From Trichoplusia ni (Eukaryota; Arthropoda; Insecta; Lepidoptera; Noctuidae), in the NCBI RefSeq assembly GCF_003590095.1, contig NC_039500.1:3534001-3598000 (forward strand): a stretch of DNA of 64,000 nucleotides, given 5' to 3'. This document shows, piece by piece, positions 10,320 to 23,300 of the stretch. Position numbers and translations under genes: made by a program. The notes below the pieces were generated by a model that worked only from the letters and a program-made list of their open reading frames with translations, searched no databases and was not told where the DNA came from. Within the stretch, counting starts at the first letter, position 1; the number at the start of each line of letters is the position of its first letter.

Positions 10320-13300
10320 CCGAGTGATTCCGAATTGCAGTTAAAGAAAGTATCCCATGGGATCTTTGTGTTTAAAACATATAGCTACATTACTTATACA
10401 ATTGAACACACACCTGATTGTTTTAATGTTCTCATCCGGGACATAAACCTAGAAATATTCCGACAAATGACTATAAAATGGAATCTATTAATAATTAATA
10501 ACAGCGTCCGAGTATTTGTGATGCACGCTTGCGCGCGCGCACACTCGCTAGTGTGACTGCTTTACAACATTATACATCAGTGTCACTTTGCATAGATTCC
10601 TAGGCTCTGGTGAATAAAGTCAACTTTTTAACGAATTAATGGAGACAGTGTCTGGACTCTTTCTGATAGGTTTTGTGGGCATAGAGAACAGAGGCACTCG
10701 TGTTAATTTATTATGCCAATACATTTGTATAGTTGTGGGATGATTTTCAATTTACTCCGAAGTATAAACAATGTTTGTTACGATACCAACAAGGTTAAAG
10801 TAATCGGGAACTAAGAGTTCTATGAAATAGTGCATCAGAGTGTCATGATGACATAGGGTCCTGGCAATGAGACAAGCGTTATTTCAGTGCCCTAATGGAC
10901 CTGAAAATAAGCCCGATCACCCGTAAACCGGGTTATCCAATTAGCAGCAAAATGCATCCCAAAGAAACTGACCTATAACTCGAATTTTAAGACTAAGCTG
11001 TCAATTTTGGCGCCAAAACAGCAAAAAGACGCCGCCTGCCGGTCGTAAACCGTCGCTTTCAAATGTGGAACGAGCTTTTATTGGCCAAGAGCTGACCAAT
11101 CGCGTGGCGCGAGCAAATTTTACGGCCACCCATTGGTCGTCCGGCATTTTCTTATTTACGACTGTCCTAAGGATCGCTCGCAAAATTTCTATTAATAAAT
11201 TAGTCGTAAACTGTTTGAAATTTATTATCATTGCGTTTCAGCGTAATTATTTCCTTTATAAGAATAACATTATTCCTTGTGTGCAAGGAAAGAGGTCGTT
11301 ATGTTTTTTTGAGATCGCGTTTTGTTTGCTTATTTGAATTAAATTTGGGTGATTAATCGTGTTTAATATCTTCAAACTGTTTTGAATTCAGTGCTATTTT
11401 CGTTGGTGAAAAACGCCATTAAATTACAAAAGTCTTTGAGGACTGTTGGATGCAGTCAACAGGTTCAAAAATAAATTTAATTGACTCATGCAAGACCGCA
11501 AAGTGGTAAATACATCACTGACTGGACGATTACGCCGACAGAATTTACATTCGGAGCTGAAATATGCAAAGAAGTTTATATTGACACCTGTTTCTTTGAA
11601 GACTCAAGAGATCAAGACTCTTTGCTTCGTCCTCTCTTGGCTAACTCTTAACTGAACCCCAAATTCCCTAAAAGTTCTGAATGCACACAATGTCTTAAAC
11701 CCAGCAATTTTTCTACAATTCGTTCCGAATCCACAATTACATCGATACAGCCATAATATAGATTACAAAGGGGATCGTTTTAGGTATTTTTAGCAATAGT
11801 AGGTGTACCCGCTGTGCTTTGATGTGCTTCGATACATTTGATGGCCACGGGGGGTACACGTCTTAATCTGTTGGACGAAAAACTTATTAAAGTACCTTCA
11901 TCAAAATTGTTTTGTTCGCTTATAAAGATTAAAGTTTTTATTCCTAATAGGATAACACATGGTTGTTTTTTGAGAATTGGCAATTGATGGCGGGGATTTG
12001 ATTAATGGGATTTTAAAGGTCGGAAACGTATGAACGAGTTCAACGAAGTATTTGTTGTGGAGGATTATCTCTCCCCGGTACTGGAGGTTTCAGTCTAACT
12101 GCAACAATCATATAGCGTGACGTCATTCTGAGGATATGATGTAAACGCTACCTATCTCAAATGTGAAGGGCTATGGGCATCGAAATGGGCCATCGACCAT
12201 TTACAGCACTACTTTATTACTCACTCAGCCTACGCTATTAATTTAAGTGTCACAATATTTGCAGCTTGTTATTTATATTTTTGTATTTGGCCAATATTTT
12301 ACGGGATGCAATAAAATGAACTGGTATTGTGTCGTGTACGTTCGGTTGTAAAGCGTGAAGGTTTGCCCTATCGGGGCTGCGGCGTGGGCAGATCACTACA
12401 TGACATCATCTCGACCTTTTTGGAACGAATTGATGAGACTTGCACACTGATGCTGTACGCACTCCGAGTTAATATGCATAACTTTAATGAAGGTTTTGTG
12501 GAATCACTCATTGATTCTCGGTATTTAAATTTGCTAGCTTTTGACAGTTCGTTAATTGAAGATTGTAGTTATGTAAAATCTCAAACATTCAATGATGTAA
12601 AATGTGTTTTATTTTTGAAGACCGAAAAACTAATAACAGCTGTTATCATCAAACAAAATTCCACGTCGGAGGCACCAGTAGGCATGGGGAGAAAGCAATA
12701 ATAACTGACCTGTCAGAGACCAGCTTCACGCTTCACTATCAACACACAAGTGTACGGAACTCCCCCAAAATGACGTCACAAAAAACAGGGGTGCACCGTT
12801 ATATGTACCGACAGTGAAAAACTCAAGCGAACCGATAACTAAGTACAAGAAATATCCCGGAAATTGTACCTAAACATCCCCGGTCGCCCCTTGGCCATCT
12901 CGCTGTGACGGCAGGGGCTTGGCAGGAGCCCCGCCGCGCTATTTGTTGCCAACCGCTTGGATTTCCGCCCTCAATCTTGGGGCTTTCGACAGACAGAAAT
13001 GTGTATGATGTAGATTCCGCTATTTGTGGTTGTCTTATAAGTAATCATTGATTGTTGCGGATGTTTCAGTATTAGGTAGTCTTGGAGAAGACCTTTCTAA
13101 ACCAAACTCTTTCATAACTATTTTGCTACTTATATATTATTCTTTGCTCCACTGAATACAGATTTTCTCCATCTTCACAAATTTAAGTATTATTATAGTA
13201 TAAAATATTGGAAGCTTAAGATAGGTCTTAAATTTCTAATATTCCTGCCTTACCCCCATTTTCAATCTCAACTTGATGATCTCTTAAAACCTTTATGTTG

Positions 13301-16300
13301 CTTCTAAAGTTTCGACAAACAACTATTATGTAGTCAACTATTACACGACACAAAGTAGTAAGTAGAGGCACAGAGATACAACTTCATTAATTTTTTACTG
13401 CGTTTATATACTTAAGATCTTATCTTTAGGAAATTTATTAGCTAGATAAAAATATAGCTGTAAATAAACCTGACAGACTAATCATTATCTAGATTTTCTT
13501 TTATGTATTTGTCAGTGGTTTGAAATAGTTGTAAAAGATTTGAAAGTGACAATCTTTTCTTTTGAGATGGAATATTTGAGAAGAGTCTATATGAAAGATT
13601 TATTTTAACTGAAGATGTTGCCACTGTATGTATGAAGTATACATTAAAATACTAAATAGTTACTTCTACAAATGCAACACATAACAAACTTCCAAAATTT
13701 AGCTTGATAATTAAAAACTCAAAACAAATCTCACATCATAGAAATCCTAAAGATTCAGAAAAGCCTGAGAACATCCGATTGGAAAACTCTTGGAAACCTG
13801 ATAACAAGAAAGCAAGACATCGTCAAAAGCTGTAAGATCGGTGTCCAACATTGGGACAGTAAATATAATGACCAGACATTACAATTAATGATAGAAACAC
13901 AAGGTATAACCCGAAGAGGATAAGCAAAAACAAAAGAAACAAATTAAAGCCAGAAACGAACTCCTTTCCCATCAAAAAACTAACACGTGAACTTTTACTT
14001 ATATTATTAACAAGTCGTAAGATAAAAAAAATGACACAGATGCTGTTATTAATTATATTCTAGTGATGTGTGAGAATATTGCAGGAATGTTGAAACCAAT
14101 TTTGTTTTGAACTCTATTTATTACCGTTATACAATTTCTTGTGTTATTTCTCATAGAAATAAAGTTATGAGTGAAACTGTTGTTTGTATGTCTGTCTGTA
14201 ATATGAGAAAGCTTCCGATTAATTGAGAATCGAGTTCCAATTATTTGAAAGATATTGGTTTTTTAAGTGGGTATTATTAAATGTGTTTTTACAAGACTAT
14301 CAAGATTTTAAATTTTAGGAATACAATTTTAAGTAATAAGAGAAAAAAAATGTGGTAGAGGAACGATGAAGAGGTGTTAATAAATCCCGAGTGAACCTAG
14401 TACATAAGCTAGTATGCAACAAAAAACTGAGAACCATAAAAGCCGACACAGTAACACCAGAAGTGGAAATAGCATTCGTGTAATCAAAAATTTCGAAATT
14501 TAAAAGTTCAATTATAGAACGCCGATCGGCTTCCGAACACATCCGAGCACATTTCCTAATTAGCGATTGGTCACGCGCTCGGCGGCCGCGCTTCGGGCCC
14601 GTTCGGCATCCACTCGGGCAATTTGAATTTGAAACGGTTGCATACAATGTGATATACTAAAAAACTGTTATAAACGTGGACAACTGGATTAGTTTTCATT
14701 AAAACGTATCGTTAGTCTTAATTGTGAATGATCGTTCCGTGATTAAATGGAAGCGGATTAGGTAGATGACCGATTACGGAGCTATTCCGATCCCTCCGCA
14801 GTTCAAAGCACCTCGTATTCCTCGAATTCCTCGCCGTCTTTCCACTGATATCGTTGGATTTTAATCAGTTCTCAACAAAGTCTTTGAAGCATAACTTTAC
14901 ACACATAAGCCGTGTAAGGAATGGACTCAGTCAAAACCCAACCTGCTATGATATCCTTCTGCACGCTATAGCCGACACTGGCTCACAGCTCCACAAAAAG
15001 GTATCATTACATCAAAGACTCTATCAATGATAATGAGCAAAAAAAAAATAAACAAAGTCAATCAAGATGTCGAGAAAGGAATTCTAAATCAAACGCTGTC
15101 CTGCACTTAAATGGTCAACAACACTAAATAGAGTGATGTCGTCATATCAATTAAAATAATTATACCCCCTTAATAAGTGTCAATTCTTAACGAATGCGCG
15201 TACGTACGATTTTTATTCACACGTTTCTTAGTGCCGTATTGAATTTGTCCATATGCCACACGAATGTAAACCTTAAACAGTCGCCACAAGGTAGATAATA
15301 CACGATGAAGTTAAAAAATTTACGACTATTTTTATTGACGGTTAGTCTCGACACTCATATGTAGCGATTTTAAACGAAGAACATCACACGATGTGGACAT
15401 GTCAATCAAAATTGAACCCTATAAAATGTTGGATAAGGTCCTGTTTATATTTAGAGTGCGAATACGTTCGGGTACACACTGGTAGTTAATACGAAGCAAG
15501 TCGGAGACGAACGAAGTGGAAGCCATCAAATTTTAATTGTCCGTTAAAATAATAATCAATGAGGCGACTACCGCTAGGGCACTCGCAAATAGAACTAATA
15601 ACGTGAACTAAACCAAACGAGGATTTTCAATATTCTAGGGGCAGGTTCCGTACATTGTAACGATGTTATTGTGTTTCTTAGTACTAAAGAACTTACCGAA
15701 ATAAACCCTATGGACAACGCACCTCGTGGCACAAATAGTTGAGTCATCATATTCGTATCAGTCGAAGTATTAACAAGCGTCAATAAATTAGTTGATGAAG
15801 ACGCAGAATTACTGAAGTACAGTTTGCTTGAAGAACCCCGTAATATCAGAGTTAATTATCACATAATATCTAGTTCAGGCGCTCGCGAACCACAGCGCTC
15901 CCCCGTTTCCACTTCTAATTGAGAATTGTTTGCAGTAGCAATAACATTTTATGATTGATGTGTTTAGCCACGGCTCTTAAGACCGCAACCAGCGAAACGA
16001 CGCTAGCATAAAGCGTGTATTCGGCATTTTAATTGCACTTAATACTATTGATGAGTAATTAAGCCGTAATAAACGAAGGAGTTTGTGGTTTAACGAAGAA
16101 AAATTACTCTATAGCCGTTCGAAATGGTTCTGTATTCAATATGAGTGGATTCCGGTGTGTTGCGCAAGCTGTTATGACACCAGGTAAGTTGGCAGCCCGC
16201 GACGCATCGCCTGCCAGTGCATGACAATCTCTTGCAAACGACACGCATTCTCGACGAAAACTCCACTCAAAATAGTAAACCTTTTTTGTTGGCAGCATCA

Positions 16301-16480
16301 TCAAAAAGAGGTCGGTAGCGCACTTATTCACAAAAAAACTCGTACATCAAAAATACTTTCATAAGAAAACTTGTTTCGGTTGTGATTGATACGCGAACTA
16401 ATAAAAACGGGCAGTAAATTAGAAATGTATATTTGGAATCAATTTTTTCCCACCTTTCTATGAGATTGGTTGGAGTTGGT
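10320..16480 (+). other. hth intron segment, no supported gene
   Basis: This is AT-rich intron with short GC-rich patches (12.88-12.98 and 14.57-14.63 kb). The 124-codon open frame at 12327-12701 has no recognisable domain or splice context. A junction CACCAG/GTAAGTT at 16183/16184 resembles a fused splice site but lacks a pyrimidine tract. Confidence 0.6.
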
Positions 16481-16499
16481 TGGCTGAGATCTCGCAGCA

Positions 16500-17320
16500 C
16501 AACATGTTTCTCGTATTGGACTAGTGTAGTGCGTCACAGCGTCACCTCGTCATTTATACGTTTTTTCACGTGCATTCTGACGCAATATCGGTAGTTCGGT
16601 GCGTACTGTCGCAGTGTACTGGTGTATTGCTGCACTGGTGTTCTAGCCAGCGTTGATGTTTATTTCAGTTTGTTGTAAGCTGCCAGTTTCGTCTCAAGAA
16701 TGTCGCAGCACGTGCCCGTGCTATGATAATAATAAAATGTTGGCGCATTATTTATTTATAGTCCGTCTCGCGGCTGTCGCTCGTCCGTCTGTCTTGCTTG
16801 TACGCTTATGTTATTATATATAAAGTGTTGGCTGAGCGAACAGAGACTAGCGTTTCTTTGTCTTTAGTTCGCTTCAAAATTTAAGACTCATTTTAGGTAT
16901 TCAGCCATTATTTTCGTCAGACGATGCGGAGTTTGTGTTTGTTTTTGCGCGGCTTTTGTTGTCTTAGCCGAAGCTGTCTGTAAAGTTAAAGCCAAGTTGA
17001 CTGTCACGTCACATTTCCAGTAATTATCTTCATAGCTCTGTAGATTCTTAAAACCGCACAAATCTTGTAGAGTGCTCTGTACCATAATATCATACCGGTA
17101 TTGTTTTGCTCGGCAGAGATGGTCGCTATTTGCGGACGTCTTCCCCCCGCCTCGCCCCCCCCGCCCCGGCGCAGACTCGTCCCCCTCGCCACGGTGCCGT
17201 CTGAACATGAGCTATATTTTATCCCTGGCTTGGGCCGCAACGTAAACTGTCAGAATCATTCCGATGAATCTGTAGGACGTTCAACTTTTAGTTTTGAAAT
17301 TTTAAGAGGTTGAATTCCAA
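16500..17320 (+). promoter_or_regulatory. CpG-rich island with a possible TATA promoter
   Basis: This stretch is richer in CpG than the intron around it. It contains TATATAAA at 16817-16824 with GCGAACAGAGACTAGCG about 15-30 bases downstream, an arrangement that fits a TATA promoter on the + strand. The 16888-17313 open frames on both strands are probably by-products of composition. It may be an internal promoter of hth, a noncoding RNA promoter, or an enhancer. Confidence 0.25.
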
Positions 17321-17329
17321 TTTGGATTG

Positions 17330-20300
17330 GTTTTCTTTTGTTTCGTTATGTTTATGGAGTGCAGATGCACTTGTTAATTATGAAACATAACTCTTTTGAG
17401 GATTAGTCGTGTGTTTTGGTTACCGACTGATGTTTATTTTTGTGTCTTTTATTTTCCTTGAAGACAGTGAAATGCTAAGTAGTCGTCACGGTTCGTTACA
17501 CATGTCACACGTTACATAATGTTGTCTAGAGCGTCGCTGCATAGCTAGACGGCTACTATATTTATGTGCCGTACAACATGTACCATATTTATCATAATCC
17601 GCCCCTCAGCATCTGCCAAAATTTACGAGGTACGAAGTCCACGTCACAATTAGAGGAACTATATTTTATCTCTTGAAAAATAATAAAACGATCGTCCTTT
17701 GGTAGTTAGAGAGACAAAGTGAACGCAAAGCATTAATACATCACGATCAACCATCTGTAACCTTTGAACAATAGAAGAAACAATGCGTTAATTCAATCAA
17801 ACAAATGATCTTAAAGACACGGGGGAATGCGCCGTGAAAATGTCATTAACAACACTAATAATTAGATATATATCATCAAAATCAGTGCGACGATGCATTG
17901 ATAAAACGCCTGTATATATCTCAAACGTGTTTGAAATATGGCAGCCACGTCGCGCGAGACAGCCAGTTGGCGCGTTCCAAAACTCTCGCTAATATGCGCA
18001 TGATTGATTTTCGGCATAGCTGGTGGGGAGCGTCCTGTCGCAGCCGCGTCTGGAAACACACTGATTATAATTAAGTAGGAAAAAAAAACAAGAAAATTAG
18101 TTTTGAATTTAGAACGCTCGCTCCAGATTTAAATCTCACCGGCCAAATATGAGGGTACATTGAGAATTTCATTAGACCGTTTCCGAGTCTTTATTCCACC
18201 TCGTTATCTAAGTATGAAGTGTCTTGTTAAAGTCGTAAGTGACGTCCGCTGTACAAACACTATAAATTATTACTCAAATCACATCTGATGCGCATTTCCC
18301 TGTCGCCCACAAAAAGCTCATGTATCTCTCTCGATCTTCACGGAACGACAAATGTGTAACAAATAAATTATGAAATCAACGGCCGCGGTTTTTATATCTC
18401 ACGTGTTATGATCTATCCCTTTTCCACTTGTTGATATACAATATGCTTCGTCCCTTTCGCTCGCAGGTTGTCACCGCCCGCACCGCAGTTTATCATCGAC
18501 CGTCGTCTAATGATGACGTGTCTATTTATCTGTTGGGATTTAGAACATTTCACGCAAATTGCTATTTGAAGTATGACAGTCAACGCACTTTTTATTGTTG
18601 TCTTTAATTATTAATTATCGTCAACAATATATCAAAGAGTAAGAAAATAACAAAATTAAATCGTCATAATTCTTTTAAAATGTCGTCCGGCGTCGAGTGC
18701 GGCCGATAAAAAGATGAAATATCAGTAAAGGAAGTAATATGTTTGGATTATTACAAAAACTTGTTCAGTTAAGACTATCAATCTGAACGTTACACAAGAT
18801 ATGAGAGAGAATATCTCAAAAATGTGTGCGTATATTTCAGTGTAGTTTCGGCCCGTCAACTGTAAATGAGAGTGTTGCTAATTAAATATGATCACGGTGG
18901 TCCGCGACGAGCTCTTTAAATATTGTTTCCTTTCTGGATCCCTGGCAGCGACACGCTTCCTACTTCACGTTTGTTATTTACGATAATAACGTGTAGTTCA
19001 TCTACCGTTTGGATACTTCCAATGCTATTACGCGGATTCACTTAGACTCTCGACGAGCAACCTGTACGACAGACACCTGTTGAATCAGTTTCTTGTTAGG
19101 AGAAAGCTCGTTATTCATTTTAGAGTCTTCATCCATCTAGTCCCCGATCGACTAACAAAGATATATTCAACACGGAGCTTACTTGTCTAGTGACATACTG
19201 CTCAGAAAGGCAAGAAAATTCTTGTTCTTGAATTCAAAAATCCTCAAATCATGCAGATCTGTGGCCTGACGCCAAAATCTTTCCAAAAAACGTCCATGAA
19301 CAGCCATCTCCCAATTAATTAGCATGGCGGCTATAATTAGCCGGCGCACGCGCAGTCGGTAGGTGTAGCTGTGACGTGTGACAGATGGGGACACAGCGCT
19401 GGCGCACTCGCCGCGCTTCTTTGAACCGAGATACCGAGGAAACTTGCGAGCTAATTAGAAACGAAATTTATACCACGAGGATCTATCATGAGGGTACTCC
19501 CCACCAGAAGCTTGTTAGTCGAGGCTTTTTTTGATGTTGGAAACTGGCGGAAGAATTATCAGACACTTATTTCTGAATTAATTTAAATAAACAAACTTTG
19601 TTGGAGTTCGGATCAAAGATTTCACTAACGAAGGAGTCAGTCTCGATCTATGACATTTTATGAATGTTTATTTAAAATTAAGCGAAATAGAATATCCAAT
19701 TAATGATGTTTACAGCGAAGATAGTTTCACTAATATCTCACTCCATAGAAGTGTTCTCACACGTGAAATTAAATCCATAATGAAACAATGATCATTAAAC
19801 CACAAAGATTGTCACAATACAGATGTTAACAAAGAACCATTAAATTTATTTTGCATACATTTCAATTATTTATCAACACTGCATGGCGACTGAGATGAAG
19901 CAATAAAAATAATGGCGAAACGAATTCCCGCCAAACGTCCAGTAAAAACACGACAATTAACTGACACATGTGAGTGTAATAAAATGTGATCTCCTTTTGA
20001 AAAACTATTAAAAACTAAGATTCACTTCACGATGCGATGTAGCGATATCTTTATTCGCAAAGTTTTACCATCACTCACGGATGACTGGCTTCGGAAATTA
20101 TGTCTTATGCTTCAAGGAATAGGAGCGAGTTTGAACGGTGTGGAGAGACAACACTAGCAAATTGTATTCGTGTGTTTTAATTATATGCTTGTCTCGTACG
20201 CGAAGCTGCGATTTAAACCTGTTTAGTGGCCATTGTTCCTCCGTATGTCCCCAAATAAGTCAGTAACGCGATTAGCAAGAATCTTTGGACGAACTTTTTC

Positions 20301-23300
20301 TATGATTGTAATTACTTTTTTTGCGATAGGCGGCCACGGATTTGCCTCGCCTATTATCTCCCTGATTTTCGCCTAATAATTTATGAACATAAATAATATT
20401 CGACCAACATTTTGACCATTAAAATTGTTTTGATTGTGCCTAAATTTTTTTTCGATGTCTGAGAAACAGAGTTTAATTAAAATTCGGTAGACGAAACCAA
20501 TTATAAGAACATACGAAGCGAATAACACAAAAACCCGCAATCTATCTTAACCAGAGACTCGTGAAAATATGCAAAAGGAGAAATACCAGTTTGACACTTT
20601 TATTAGTCAAATATTCAAGAAACGACATGAGAATGGAAGCGAATGCGGTTCAAAGTAAAATTTATCCATTATGTATTTAGTATAGGCGAGGTGCGCGCAC
20701 GCAGCGCGTTCTGATTAGGGATGTCGCGGAGTGAAAATATGTCACTGATAAATATAATGTTCTCACACTATTCCGTCTTCAGCTTTTAAGAACAGGTAAT
20801 ATTTTAAGGAATTTCTGAATGAAATCCTAACAAATTCATTGCCAACATACTCAATACTTAAACAAAGCATACCCACGCCATACACAAACACTATATCCAG
20901 CTCACAAATCCATCCAACTAAGTACCAGAATGACCTAAAAATCCAGATCGAACTGCAAGTGAGTTCGTCTCAACCCTGTTTGTGCCCGAATGCTGCGCAC
21001 GATTCGATCGAAATCTCGCGCGGAACAGACGCGGCGCGCATGCGCAACGTATCTGCTTAACTAAGCTGCACGTGGTAAATAAAGTTAATCCGTACGGAAC
21101 CACTCGTGTGAATTTTTTAGGGTACCGCCGTGAGAATATTGCGGTTCACGTTTGAATTAGAAGAATTGATGCTAATACAATGTTTGTGGCTAGACGTTGT
21201 GGGTTTAGCGGTATTTGAACTAGCGTACTCAAAACGTGAGGCAATAAAATGTGAAGATTATTTAAAGATAAAGAAAACTAACAACTGCAGTAAGAGTATA
21301 GATCCGAAATATGGACTATAAGTAAGATGATACGGGATACAAGATAAATATGCGAGGAAGTAAATTCGGGACCCAAACTCAGACATCCAGCATATAATTT
21401 CTGAAGTTCTAATTATTTGTACTAAGAAAACTGGTACAAACTGTATTAAAGAAGTTGATAAAAAGTATGGAAAACAGACAGTCAGCAACCTTTCTTATTT
21501 TATGCCACAACAGTCTCGCATAAGAGAAATTTTATAATATATATTTTGCAGGATTATCTCAACCAGAAAGTAGTATTCGGTGTGACTGTTCTAATGATAT
21601 ACGTAAAGTGCTATCATTAGCCTAAAAGCATTTGGATATAGTTTTTGTTTGTCAACTTTTTGCAACACGTAATAGAGAACTGAATTTGCGGAGCTGTAAA
21701 AAGCTTCTGACAGATGTCACGGAGAAGCTTGAATTAGGAACTCCATTTTTAAATAAAATTTAAACGCGATTTGAAAGTAGAATAGTGTTTAATCTTTAAT
21801 GTCATTTATATTATTTTTACCGGCCAGTGTGGACGTCGAATGACGTCAATTTAAAGTAAATTCTTGAATTGAACATGAAGCGGTAAGACCACCGGAGCGC
21901 GTCACGCCTCCCCAATAACTAACTGATCGGATGATATCTTTGCGCGTGATTTTTTTTAATTTGCCTACTTATGCCGCTATTCCGATGGAATGTGATAACT
22001 CGATGTTGCCAATTCAAATATATTCAATACCATTGTCATTGACGGCGACTGCTTTATTGGTACATAGATGTAAAGGAGGTTTCAGTTGTTGAATGTTAAA
22101 TTGTAAATTATTCCGGATTTTTGCTTGTACATTGAGAGATGCCAATATTTCACCTCGACTGATAAATATTGATTGCCTATGAATATGGTAAATCGTTTAT
22201 GTGATGGGACTTGAGTTTTTCTTGATGCAAATGCCACCTGAGGTTCACTGTCCTCATATAAGTTTTACCAGCTGTTATTTATAAGTGCACCTTTTCCCAA
22301 GCTTATTACAAAATAAATTATATTGGACGTAGCCAATAGCGTTAGCGGATCCACGCAACCTACAGTTTTAAGGCGCCAAGCCTCAAGCGCGTAATTCAAA
22401 ATGCAAATATTGTGCACTTATAATGTATTTTGTATTCAAGCGGCACCGATGCAGCAGGCCGACCACGTCTCTCGTCAGTTTTACTGGAGAATCATGTAAA
22501 AATCGGCCATTTTTATTCCGTTCGCGCACACCTGATTGGCGGTTCCCATGAGGTTAATTTTCACGGATTTCTTAAAAAAAACGATATTTGTCTTTAGTCG
22601 TGAGCTATGACGGATATTACTAGTAGTGACTACATTGTTGAGACTTTCGTTCACAGTTATGATGGTCAAAGGTTTTGAGAGGTTAGGTAGGTTCACATCA
22701 GCGGTTTTTATCTTATAAATATACCGAATCATTTCAACCGAATTAATCCATTATTCTGAATTCTTTATGAAACAACTCTTCCAAATATTCAAATCCCGTA
22801 ACACATACAGCCAAACATTTGACGAGAACAGCTATTTTTAATTTACCAACGATAATTGATCACAACACAGGCCCGGCGAAGCGCGAAACCAAACATCTTG
22901 CGTTAAAAAAAAATCTAACTACCTCGTTAGCGGCTTATACGTCATCTGACGTCACAGGATAAGTAGCTACAGAAGTCTTACGGCATCCAGACATCAAAGT
23001 GTATGCAGAGCCGGGAGGAAGAATCAACATGTTTTAATACCAAGTGGGTTTTCTGGAGATATTTCGTGTCTACGACGGGTGTGTATCAGACAGTGGTTCT
23101 GTAGGAGCTTCTATAAAAAGGTGCTTCGCCTCATCCCCCCTTCCCTCCGGACCCCTCGCCGACGATCGTCTAATTTTAACCCGAAGACGAGCACGTGTGC
23201 TCTTAGTACTCGGCAACTTGAATAAAGTTTCCTTTAGAAGTGCTTTTTTTTTGTAAGAAAAGATTTTGGTTTAATTTGAGAAAGTTTAGAGATAATTGGG

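Noticed and set aside
12327..12701. 124-codon plus-strand open frame, the longest in the window
   Set aside because: No domain, promoter or splice context was recognised; such a length is expected by chance in 64 kb read in six frames.
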